This document shows, in pieces, positions 1 to 6,685 of a stretch of 8,846 bases of DNA. The stretch lies in NCBI GenBank assembly GCA_020350085.1, contig CP070706.1:207096-215941 (forward strand), given 5' to 3'. Source of the DNA: Acidobacteriota bacterium. Its GTDB lineage: Bacteria > Acidobacteriota > Polarisedimenticolia > J045. The first letter of the stretch is position 1; the number at the start of each line of letters is the position of its first letter. The notes beneath the pieces are model-generated. The model searched no databases, had not been told where the DNA came from, and saw only the letters and a program-made list of their open reading frames with translations. A program made the position numbers and the translations under genes.

Positions 1-194
1 CTTTCCAAGTCTGCACCACGATTCAGCGGCAGCACAGATGGTGAAGGCTGACTTTTCACCTCACTTTGCTTTTCTTCCTGCACGGCCTGAACAACGTAAC
101 TGCCGTCGTTACCCTCCTCAACAGGACTTTCATTGGGTATGTCCAAAGAACGACCTTCGGTAACCGCATCCTGGTGCAGGCTGTTTTCAAGCAT
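1..194 (-). CDS. Unrecognised partial ORF in low-GC segment
   Basis: An uninterrupted minus-strand frame runs off the left edge. The first ATG is at 194-192, but the frame stays open upstream into the junction with the M49 gene, so the true start is unknown. The translation is hydrophilic and rich in Glu, Ser, Gln and Pro, with stretches such as VEEGNDGSYVVQAVQEEK and SQPSPSVLPL, like an acidic linker of a larger protein. I recognise no domain. Base composition here is about 52% GC against about 65% or more in the rest of the window, so the segment probably comes from another genome or a transferred region. A short plus-strand frame (ATG at 38) is also open but looks less protein-like. Confidence 0.35.
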   Translation of the reverse strand, partial: MLENSLHQDAVTEGRSLDIPNESPVEEGNDGSYVVQAVQEEKQSEVKSQPSPSVLPLNRGADLE

Positions 195-254
195 CGTTTC
201 CGCTGGAAGGCTCTCTTCTGACGCATCGGCAAACTGGACGAAACCGAGCGCGAG

Positions 255-1772
255 GTGCTCGAGCTGCTGATCGCGGCCAGCCGTGACTTGGACGAGATCT
301 TCCTGCTGCAGGCTCACCGGGACAATCCCGGCTTCCGCGCGCGCCTCGAGGAGTTGCCGCGCGAGGCCCGCGAGGACGCGCTGGCCTACTTCGCCATCCA
401 GTACGGGCTCTACGAGCGCCAGCACGGCTGGAAGCCCTGGGTCTCGGGAGTGCCCGACCGACCGCCGGGTGGTGGCTTTTATCCATCCACACTGACCAAA
501 GACGAGTGGGAGCGCTTTCTCGACGAGCACCCGGACCGCGAGCCCGAGCTGGTCTCGCTGACGACGATGGTCGTTCGAGACGGCGAGCAGCTCAGCGGTG
601 TGCCCTACTCTCGGTATTTCGCGGATCCGCTCGAAGCAGCCGCCGCGAAGCTCGCCCGCGCCGGCGCTCTGACGCGTGACGCGTCACTGCGCACTTATCT
701 GACGACGCTGGCCGAATCGTTGCGCAACAACGACTACCGAGCCGCCGACCTGGCCTGGATGGATCTCGAGGGTCAGCTGGAGCTGACGTTCGGTCCGTAC
801 GAGGTCTACGAGGATGAGCTGTTCAACTACAAGGCGGCCTTCGAATCGTTCGTCACGTTGGTCGATCCGGTCGAATCGGCGCGGCTCGAGCAGATCAAAT
901 CGCTGCTGCCAGCGATGGAGCGGCATCTGCCGATTCCGGACGAGCACAAGAACCTCTCCCGCGGAACCGCCTCACCGATCCGGGTCACCGACCTCGTGTT
1001 CAACGCGGGAGACGCCCGTGCCGGCATCCAGACGATCGCCTTCAATCTGCCGAACGACGAAGAGGTGCGCGAGCAAAAAGGGTCCAAGAAGGTCCTGCTG
1101 CGCAACGTGATCGGCGCCAAGTTCCGCACGATTCTGAAGCCGATCGCCGAGCGCGTGCTGACCGAGGAGCAGCAGCCGCACCTGTCCGAGCGCTCGTTTT
1201 TCGACCTGGTGCTGTTTCACGAGCTCTCGCACGGGCTCGGTCCGGGGCATATCGAGGTCGATGGTCAGCGGGGCGAGGTGCGCGAGTTCTTGCGCGAGCA
1301 CTACTCGACGATGGAAGAGGCCAAGGCCGACATCGTCGGGCTGTGGAATCTGCTCTACATGATCGAGCGCGGCGATCATCCGGAAGAGGCGCGCCACGGT
1401 CTTTATGCGACGTACGTCGCGGGATTGGTCCGCTCGGCCCGCTTCGGCGGCGGCTCGGCTCACGGACGCGGCGCCGCCGTGCAGTTCCGGCTGCTTCGCG
1501 AAGCGGATGCGATCGAGATCGACGCGTCGAGTGGAAGGCTGCGGCCCCAGCCGTCGCGTTTCGTCGCGGGCGTGCGCGAGGTGGCACGGCGGCTGTTGAT
1601 GCTGCAAGCCGAGGGACGCTACGACGAGACCGCGGCGCTGCTTGCGACCCACGCCAGCCCCTCGCCCGAGATGCAGCGGCTGATCGACGGGCTCGGCGGC
1701 GTGCCGATCGACATTCGGCCGATCTTCCCGCTGGCAGGCGAGTCGGCGGCGACGCTCACGCTCCGGGACTGA
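255..1772 (+). CDS. M49-type (dipeptidyl-peptidase III-like) zinc peptidase, 5'-truncated
   Basis: A zinc metallopeptidase of the M49 (DPP III) type, expected to remove dipeptides from peptide N-termini. What shows it (numbering from the GTG at 255): a zinc motif FHELSHGLGPG at 321-331 with H322, E323 and H326; about 30 residues later the second zinc element MEEAKAD at 353-359, matching the EExxAD/E signature of M49; and a glycine-rich segment FGGGSAHGRG near 398-407 that I recall as conserved in bacterial relatives. The zinc motif is a pentapeptide HExxH rather than the six-residue HExxGH of eukaryotic DPP III. The gene looks truncated: family-like sequence already begins before the GTG (LDETEREVLELLI), an in-frame TGA lies at 219-221, no ATG, GTG or TTG lies between, there is no clear ribosome site, and bacterial relatives usually carry a signal peptide plus some tens more residues. 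The 3' end overlaps the convergent exonuclease gene by 17 bases. Confidence 0.8.
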   Translation: MLELLIAASRDLDEIFLLQAHRDNPGFRARLEELPREAREDALAYFAIQYGLYERQHGWKPWVSGVPDRPPGGGFYPSTLTKDEWERFLDEHPDREPELVSLTTMVVRDGEQLSGVPYSRYFADPLEAAAAKLARAGALTRDASLRTYLTTLAESLRNNDYRAADLAWMDLEGQLELTFGPYEVYEDELFNYKAAFESFVTLVDPVESARLEQIKSLLPAMERHLPIPDEHKNLSRGTASPIRVTDLVFNAGDARAGIQTIAFNLPNDEEVREQKGSKKVLLRNVIGAKFRTILKPIAERVLTEEQQPHLSERSFFDLVLFHELSHGLGPGHIEVDGQRGEVREFLREHYSTMEEAKADIVGLWNLLYMIERGDHPEEARHGLYATYVAGLVRSARFGGGSAHGRGAAVQFRLLREADAIEIDASSGRLRPQPSRFVAGVREVARRLLMLQAEGRYDETAALLATHASPSPEMQRLIDGLGGVPIDIRPIFPLAGESAATLTLRD

Positions 1773-2349
1773 GTCGCGAGCGCTCGAGCAGCGCGACGAG
1801 GATCTCGGCCTGGTGCAGCGCGTCGGCGTCGGCGCGGTGAAGGGAGTCTTGGGCCTGCGGCCGCAGGCCGAGCCGCTCGACGAGCGTCTCGCGCGACGTG
1901 TCGGTCCACGGCAGCCCCAGCGCCCCCATCGCGAGCGATTTGGTGTCGATGCCCTTGTAGCCGAACGGATTCTCGAGACCGCACCAGGCGAAGTACCAGG
2001 CGACGTACATCCAATCGAACACGGCGACGTGACCGACGAAGACGGGCGAGGTCCCGCGCAGGCAGGTGCGATCGACGAACTCGGCGAGCCGCCGCATGGC
2101 GAGAGCAGGGTCGAGCCCGTCGTGCTTCAACCGCTCGAGATCGAGGCCATGGATGGCGTTGGCCTCCGGCTGGCTGCCAGCAAACACCGGCTTCAGCTCG
2201 GCGTAGAAGCTCTCTCCGATCAGCAGATTCTCGTCCTCGCCCGGAGCGACCACGACCGCCCCGAGGCTGACCATGCTGAACAGCCCCGGAACAGGGCCGG
2301 TCGCCTCGATGTCGATCGAGTAGTAAGTGCATGGCACAGTCGGCCTCAC
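1756..2349 (-). CDS. DEDDh 3'-5' exonuclease (DnaQ/RNase T-like)
   Basis: A 197-residue single-domain 3'-5' exonuclease of the DEDDh (DnaQ-like) superfamily, which removes nucleotides from DNA or RNA 3' ends using two metal ions. All acidic positions are visible: ExoI motif SIDIEATG with D13 and E15, ExoII motif GHVAVFDW with D112, and ExoIII motif HRADAD with H171 and D176. No polymerase, helicase or GIY-YIG domain is attached, so the natural substrate cannot be told; it resembles stand-alone oligonucleotidase or RNase T-type proteins more than a replicative proofreading subunit. The start is the GTG at 2349-2347, which overlaps the TGA of the upstream peptidase gene (GTGA) and has a GGGGGAGA ribosome site 7 bases upstream; a longer frame to 2466 would run through that gene. 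Translational coupling to the S24/S26-like gene is likely. Confidence 0.85.
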   Translation of the reverse strand: MRPTVPCTYYSIDIEATGPVPGLFSMVSLGAVVVAPGEDENLLIGESFYAELKPVFAGSQPEANAIHGLDLERLKHDGLDPALAMRRLAEFVDRTCLRGTSPVFVGHVAVFDWMYVAWYFAWCGLENPFGYKGIDTKSLAMGALGLPWTDTSRETLVERLGLRPQAQDSLHRADADALHQAEILVALLERSRLSPGA

Positions 2350-3047
2350 GCTCTCGTCTCCCCCGCGCTCTCCGGGCGCTGTGTCCGATCGAGTGCGATG
2401 CGCCGGTGACAGGCCCTGAACAGAGCAGAGTGCACCAGTTCCTGCGCCAGTCGCTGGCACCACCATGCCGGCTTACGTGCCCACCAGCGCTTGCCGAACG
2501 GCGAGAAGACGCGCCGTAGTCCTGCGTCGATCGCCTCGGCGAGACGGAATAACGTCCCTCCGGCAACCGACAGCCCCGCGACGAGCCGGGCGTACCAGCG
2601 GGCGGCGCGACCCTCCAGAGAAAAGACGCGCTGCGCCCGCTCGATGGCGAAGACGACGCCGAGGAGTTGCTCGGCCTGGACAACGTAAAAGTCCGGGCGG
2701 GCCACACCGTCTCCTTTCGTTCGAACGCGGCCGGCGGCATCGAAGCCGATCACGCGATGCACCGTGAGGTCCTGCTCCGTCAGCAGCCGGCCCAGATCGG
2801 CGTCGTCATCAGCTCCGTCGAGGCGCGCGTCGGCTTTGCGGTGAAAGATCACCAGAGCTCCGAGCGCGGGCTTCTGATGAGCTCGTCGCCAGTGAAGCAG
2901 CTCCCCGCCCCGCAGCAGGGGCACCATCGAGCGTGTGGCGCGAGAGACCGGCATCGTGCCGCGCTCGAGAGCCGCGAACGCCTCGCGGGTCAGGCGGCGA
3001 GCCTGACGCAGGCGCTGCTTGCGATCGTTGGCGGCGTCGTCGGACAT
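2346..3047 (-). CDS. S24/S26 (signal peptidase I-like) serine peptidase
   Basis: A 233-residue protein with a LexA/signal-peptidase fold in its first half. Visible motifs: RSMVPLLRGGE around 39-48 with the putative nucleophile S40; ALVIFHR at 64-70, the usual 'GD-v-v-f' strand; TVHRVIGF at 95-102 with H97, the place of the general base in archaeal/SipW-type enzymes where bacterial type I enzymes have Lys; and RTKGDGVARPD at 109-119 with D113. The protein is odd for a signal peptidase because residues 1-38 are strongly charged, with no membrane anchor before the serine motif; only a weak hydrophobic stretch lies near 154-170. Related soluble S24/S26 proteins occur in PqqD/radical-SAM and polysaccharide contexts, but neither is seen here. 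It is first in a two-gene unit with the exonuclease. The ATG at 3047 has no close ribosome site; ATG codons further in (M32) would shorten it. Substrate unknown. Confidence 0.75.
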   Translation of the reverse strand: MSDDAANDRKQRLRQARRLTREAFAALERGTMPVSRATRSMVPLLRGGELLHWRRAHQKPALGALVIFHRKADARLDGADDDADLGRLLTEQDLTVHRVIGFDAAGRVRTKGDGVARPDFYVVQAEQLLGVVFAIERAQRVFSLEGRAARWYARLVAGLSVAGGTLFRLAEAIDAGLRRVFSPFGKRWWARKPAWWCQRLAQELVHSALFRACHRRIALDRTQRPESAGETRA

Positions 3048-3055
3048 GATGGCGC

Positions 3056-3081
3056 GAGCGCTCGAGAGGCGCTCCAGGATA
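3056..3081 (-). promoter_or_regulatory. Possible promoter and leader hairpin of the peptidase-exonuclease unit
   Basis: Upstream of the S24/S26-like gene the minus strand reads TATCCT at 3081-3076, a plausible -10 box, followed by an inverted repeat with 6-base arms (GAGCGC at 3056-3061, GCGCTC at 3069-3074, 7-base spacer) that would sit at the 5' end of the transcript, just before the ATG at 3047. No convincing -35 hexamer is seen. Weak evidence. Confidence 0.2.
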
Positions 3082-3102
3082 GCACCTGTGCTGGCTTCGC
3101 AG

Positions 3103-3122
3103 CGCTCGGACAGCGACGAGCG
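3103..3122 (-). terminator. Hairpin directly after the porin stop codon
   Basis: A perfect 6-bp inverted repeat (CGCTCG / CGAGCG, 8-base loop) begins at the base after the TGA (3125-3123) of the barrel gene. There is no T-run after it, so it would be a transcript-end or RNA-stabilising hairpin rather than a classical Rho-independent terminator. Confidence 0.3.
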
Positions 3123-4370
3123 TCAGAACGCCCAGCTGGTCCACAACCAGATTTTGTCCGTGTCGGCGGCAAACTGATCTGCATCGTAGAGCGCGAATGC
3201 GAGCGCGAAGACTTGCTTCCAAGGAGCTTCGTACTTGATCTCCCCGTCGATCTCGAAACCGTAGTCGATGCTACCGGCATCGGAGCCGAAGTCGTGAATC
3301 ACGAGCGTCCCAGACGCCGCCCCCCTCGAGCCGCGCACGGACAAGTACAGATCCTCGAGTCCACCCGCCGGCGTCTGGAGAAACTTGTCGGCCCAGCCGT
3401 TGAACTTGTGCAAGGTCGCGAGCGGTGTCGTGAATCGCCCCTGGTTCGCGTCCGCGCCGAGCCGTTCGAAGCCGGCTTTCAGCTCGAGCCGCTCGCTCGC
3501 GGCACCGATCTCGACGGCGACGGACTCCACGTCGAACGCACTCGGGTTGTCGGCGGCGTCCTGTTGGTGCGCGAGCTCGAGCTGGTAAGGAACCGACCAC
3601 CGCTCGCTGGCCACGAGCTGGCCGTGCCAGCGGGCGCCGAATGTCAGTGACGAGGAGCCCGCGTCCTCCACGCGGTCGTAATCGAGCCGATGGATGTACG
3701 GCGTCAGTTTCCCAGACTCGAACGACACTTCGGCGTCCAGCAGATGGCTCGCCATCGGCTTGTCGTCGCCAAAGATGCGGTTGACCTTGTCGATGTAGAT
3801 GTAGGTCAACTTCGTGCGTGGGATTGACGATTGGGTCAACACCAACGCGTCGAACGACTGGTGATTCTGGCGCCAACCGACCGGGCCGACGAAGCGTTGC
3901 GTGCCGAGGACGATTTCACGCCGGCCGAGATCGATCGTCGTCTCGCCGTGGGCGTAGCGCAGGGTGAGCTGATTCAGCTCGGTCACGTCCGGATCGGCGA
4001 TCACCGGGCGGTCCGTCACACCGTTGGCGAGCCCCCCTGCACCGGCGTTGTCGTGCTGATGATCGAGGCCGATGTCCGTGACGTCTTCGAACTCGACGAA
4101 CAACCGCGTGTGGTGCCACGCGGCGGTTCGATAGCTGAGCGTCGAACGCAGTGTCGAGGCGCGAGCCTGCTTGCCGCTGACATCGGGTGCGTCGTCGGAG
4201 ACCTGTTCGTAGCGATATCTCAGACTGACGGATGTCTTGCCCTCGCGCAGCGCCCGACCCAGCGAGCGGGCGGGCTGTGCGGAATCGGCGCTGAGCGCCG
4301 GCGCAGGCGACGAGAGCAGAGCGCCGGCGAGTGCGGCAACAGTCATCGAGCCGCTCGGGCGCGCCTTCAT
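3123..4370 (-). CDS. Alginate-export-family outer-membrane beta-barrel protein
   Basis: A 415-residue outer-membrane beta-barrel of the alginate-export (AlgE-like) porin family. The N-terminus is a signal peptide (KAR basic start, hydrophobic stretch about 9-26, likely cleavage near ALSA at 25-28). The rest shows alternating amphipathic strands rich in aromatic residues, with family-like segments such as SLRYRYEQVSDD near 49-60, NQLTLRYAHGETTIDLGRRE about residues 155-174 and RFVGPVGWRQNHQSFDALVL just after, and it ends in a terminal Phe (WTSWAF), as expected for BAM-assembled barrels. The start at 4370-4368 (ATGA) overlaps the stop of the octaheme cytochrome gene by 4 bases, so the two are very likely co-translated; a longer frame to 4478 lies inside that gene and lacks a signal peptide. 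Family members pass anionic polysaccharides or small solutes, but no polysaccharide genes are present here. The cargo could instead be the substrate or product of the cytochrome; that is inference. Confidence 0.85.
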   Translation of the reverse strand: MKARPSGSMTVAALAGALLSSPAPALSADSAQPARSLGRALREGKTSVSLRYRYEQVSDDAPDVSGKQARASTLRSTLSYRTAAWHHTRLFVEFEDVTDIGLDHQHDNAGAGGLANGVTDRPVIADPDVTELNQLTLRYAHGETTIDLGRREIVLGTQRFVGPVGWRQNHQSFDALVLTQSSIPRTKLTYIYIDKVNRIFGDDKPMASHLLDAEVSFESGKLTPYIHRLDYDRVEDAGSSSLTFGARWHGQLVASERWSVPYQLELAHQQDAADNPSAFDVESVAVEIGAASERLELKAGFERLGADANQGRFTTPLATLHKFNGWADKFLQTPAGGLEDLYLSVRGSRGAASGTLVIHDFGSDAGSIDYGFEIDGEIKYEAPWKQVFALAFALYDADQFAADTDKIWLWTSWAF

Positions 4371-6024
4371 CGCGTTGTTCCGCCTGTCTCGGGGAGCGGC
4401 GCTGCCGCGGGTCCGTAGCGCCGCTGCATCTCCTGCTGGATGCGTTCGGCCTGCTCGGCCGCGCCCTCGCTGAACCACTTGTGCTCCGGCCGGGCCAGGA
4501 TGCTGTCCACCACGTCGCCGACGTGCGCCGCGGCGGCATCGTGCCCGGACTGCGCACCGTGCGCAATCATCTCGCGTGCCTGCGGGATCAGCTCCATGTA
4601 GAACCGCTCGGCGACTTCGTACATGCCGTGCCAGTGGGTGTAGTCGGGGGCCATCATCGAGGCGCCGTGGCGCGCGCGCCGTCCCTCATGATGCCACAGG
4701 TAGAACCACGTCCACTCGATTTCGTCGTCGAACTGCGTCGGCGTGCGCAGGCCTTCGCGCAGCAACGCCTCCATGATCGCCTGACCGGGCTTGGCGAATT
4801 TCTCGTTGTAGAGCACGACGAGATCGTCGTACTGGACGTAGAACGCGTCGATGTAGGCGGGAGTGTGGCAGTTCGAGCAGACGTTTTTCATTCGGCTGCG
4901 TTTCGAGTCGGCCGAATCGTGGATCAGAACCCCTCGCTCGGCCGGGTCCGAAGCGGTCACGATCCGGTGCTCGGCATCGGTGTCCATCACGCGGCTGACC
5001 GGAGGCCGGTTTGTCCAGGAGATCCTCTCGCCCGGGTCGTGGGTGACGCGGCCGCCGTTCTTGCTGTGGCCGGACATGTGACACGTGGCACAGGTCGGCG
5101 CCGCCGCGTAGTCCGCGCCAAGCACCCAGGAGTCGGCGTCGAGGTTCATCTCGGCGCGCAGATCGCGGTAAGCGATGCCGTGCTTGGACTCTTCGTAGAT
5201 CTCCTTCTGCGGGTGATCGGGCCCGAGGTGGCACTTGCCGCCTGGCGGGCGCGGCGTGGGGAGAAATCGTGCCGGCTGTGGCAAGCCGAACACGAGCCGC
5301 GAGACCCGTCGAGATTCAGCCGGCCGATGCCCGTTTTGGGCCAGCTGCCCGGATGCAGCAGCGGACGGCCCTGCGCGTCGTGCGCGATCCGGCGAACCGC
5401 ATCTGGGTTCGTCGGCCGGCCCGCGTCATCGGGCTTCAAATCGTCCACGGTGATCGTCCCGCCGTCCGTCGCGCGCAGCGCCAGTTTCGAGCCGTGACAC
5501 TGCTGGCAGCCGGAAAAGGCACTCGCGAGGCCGTTGACGCTCGATACCTCCTTACCAGCGGTGGGCGAGTGGGGGTTGAAAGCCTCGCGCGCTCCCTCGA
5601 CCGTCTCGGCGAGGAAGTTGTCGAGCGATGCCAGGATGTTTCCCCCCTTGGCGTGGTGACTCGCGGCGAACTCGGCACCTTCCTGCTCGTGACACACCGC
5701 ACAGTCGCGCGGAGTGACGACGGTCGCGATCCACGCTCCGTGATGCTTGAAGGCGTCGGCATCCTGCTTGCTCGCCTCGTGGCATGCCGCACAGCCGATG
5801 CCGGCACCGGCGTGTGGACTGCGTCGCCAGTGCTCGACGATCCCTGGGTTGCCCTTCGAATGGCACGCGACGCACATCCGCGAGTCCGCGGGGGCGTCCA
5901 TCGTCGTACCGGACGCTGCGCTCGGGCCAGCAGCCAGCGCCAGCGAGAACGATGCCCCTGCGACGGTGGCGACCCGGGCTCGTTTCGAGTTCTTGCCCCA
6001 GTTCTTGATCCGTTCGAGCGGCAT
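4367..6024 (-). pseudogene. Octaheme hydroxylamine oxidoreductase-family cytochrome c, frameshifted
   Basis: A periplasmic octaheme cytochrome c of the HAO family, which oxidises hydroxylamine or, in reverse-type members, reduces nitrite or hydroxylamine. It is split over two frames. The first frame (6024 to about 5242) has a signal peptide (MPLERIKNWGKNSKRAR, then a hydrophobic stretch to about residue 39) and five CxxCH motifs: CVACH 5874-5860, CAACH 5793-5779, CAVCH 5703-5689, CQQCH 5508-5494 and CSACH 5292-5278. The second frame (about 5242 to 4367) begins with the remnant GGKCHLGPDHPQ and holds CATCH 5092-5078 and CSNCH 4909-4895, then the family block HHEGRRARHG...MMAPDYTHWHGMYE. Five motifs, the damaged sixth and two more make eight hemes. 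The joined protein would be about 552 residues, normal for the family. Unrepaired, frame one ends at 5146 with five hemes. ATG 6024 is preferred for its ribosome site and signal peptide; ATG 6063 is an alternative. The catalytic Tyr cross-link that separates oxidising from reducing members cannot be assigned without alignment. No NapC/NrfH or cytochrome c partner is adjacent. Confidence 0.85.
5238..5248 (-). other. Frameshift site in the sixth heme motif of the octaheme gene
   Basis: The reading frame changes between the Ala-Arg-Gln codons ending at 5242 and the Gly-Lys-Cys-His codons at 5239-5228. An insertion of one base, or of 3n+1 bases, joins the frames. One T placed after base 5242 on the coding strand turns the sequence into Gln-Cys-Gly-Lys-Cys-His, restoring a CxxCH motif. 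The break lies inside a perfect 11-bp GC-rich palindrome, CCGCCTGGCGG. Confidence 0.75.
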
Positions 6025-6031
6025 GGCGGCA

Positions 6032-6042
6032 CCCCTTTCTCC
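6032..6042 (-). promoter_or_regulatory. Ribosome binding site choosing the octaheme start
   Basis: The coding strand reads GGAGAAAGGGG seven bases before the ATG at 6024-6022. This favours that ATG over the in-frame ATG at 6063, which has only a GAGGCGG-like site and would add residues ahead of the signal peptide. Confidence 0.5.
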
Positions 6043-6076
6043 GATCGGTCTTCTCGCACCCATGTCGTGATCCGCC

Positions 6077-6685
6077 TCAGTGGCCCTCACAACAGCCGCG
6101 GTCCGGCTCTTCCGGGGCGCGGCCCGCGGCGGCCACCCCGTACTCGCCGACCAGCCGCTCAGCCATGCGCCGATACTTCTCGTGCACGCCGGCACCGATC
6201 TCGTCGTTTTCGACTCTCTGGAAGCTCTGTGCCAGCTCGTTCTGATCGTCGGCCGTCAACGCCTCGTCGGCCATCGGGAACAGACAGTGGTCTTCCTTCT
6301 CGATGTGCTCGCGCAGCATGGCGATGTATCCGCGCGCATGCTGCACGAACGCCGCGCACGCGTCCGACTCGCCCGCCGCGGCACCGTCGATCGCTCGCTC
6401 CATCTGCCTGATCAACGCGCGGCCGTGCTCGTGCTCGGCGAGCATGACCGCGATCGGGCCCACGTCAATCGGGAACCCGCGCCGCTGCATCATCGGAAAC
6501 AGCTGGGCCTCCTCCTTGGCGTGATGACTGCCGTCGGCAAAGTGGCGCAGGAAGTCGATCGCGTCGCGCGCGACACCAGCGTCGAGCCTTGCTTCGGCTT
6601 GACAGCGGTCGGCCATGGCTTGCAGGCCATCGAGCACCTGCTCGATGACACGGTGCTCCTGCTCGAGGATGCGTGTCGGTCTCAT
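6077..6685 (-). CDS. Hemerythrin-like (HHE) di-iron protein
   Basis: A 202-residue cytoplasmic four-helix-bundle protein with a hemerythrin/HHE cation-binding domain. Likely di-iron ligands: H11, then H54/H55 and E58/E59 in HHAKEEAQLFP, then H85/H87 in AEHEHGR, and H127 with E131 in HIEKEDHCLFP; the two HxxxE pairs (H55-E59, H127-E131) are typical. Family members bind O2, sense O2 or NO, or take part in iron and nitrosative-stress repair. After the bundle comes a roughly 50-residue tail that ends in a vicinal-cysteine motif GCCEGH, unusual and possibly metal- or redox-active. Translation starts at ATG 6685-6683, which overlaps the Rrf2 stop (ATGA), with a strong GGGAGAAAGAC ribosome site, so it is coupled to the regulator. 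The gap to the octaheme start is 52 bases. A Ric/YtfE-type Fe-S repair protein is an alternative, but the N-terminal Cys domain of that family is absent. Confidence 0.85.
   Translation of the reverse strand: MRPTRILEQEHRVIEQVLDGLQAMADRCQAEARLDAGVARDAIDFLRHFADGSHHAKEEAQLFPMMQRRGFPIDVGPIAVMLAEHEHGRALIRQMERAIDGAAAGESDACAAFVQHARGYIAMLREHIEKEDHCLFPMADEALTADDQNELAQSFQRVENDEIGAGVHEKYRRMAERLVGEYGVAAAGRAPEEPDRGCCEGH

Noticed and set aside
38..163. Short plus-strand ORF in the low-GC left segment
   Set aside because: About 41 residues, no ribosome site, ends at a TAA; the minus-strand frame covers the whole segment without a stop.
2349..2466. Longer N-terminus for the exonuclease (GTG/ATG at 2466)
   Set aside because: The extra 39 residues lie inside the upstream peptidase gene and show no domain; the GTGA overlap with a good ribosome site is preferred.
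2667..3650. Long plus-strand open frame opposite the S24/S26-like and porin genes
   Set aside because: It is a by-product of high GC: no domain is seen, it spans two well-supported minus-strand genes and their gap, and its translation is Arg- and Val-rich.
4371..4478. Longer N-terminus for the porin
   Set aside because: It overlaps the octaheme C-terminus, is Arg-rich, and would place the signal peptide internally.
5146..5290. Programmed -1 ribosomal frameshift in the octaheme gene
   Set aside because: No canonical slippery heptamer is seen, and a -1 slip would give Gln-Gly-Gly-Lys-Cys-His, lacking the first heme cysteine; a missing base or short deletion explains it better.
4331..6411. Two long plus-strand open frames (4331-5497 and 5269-6411) opposite the octaheme gene
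   Set aside because: They lie antisense to clear heme motifs and family blocks; no recognisable domain or ribosome site.
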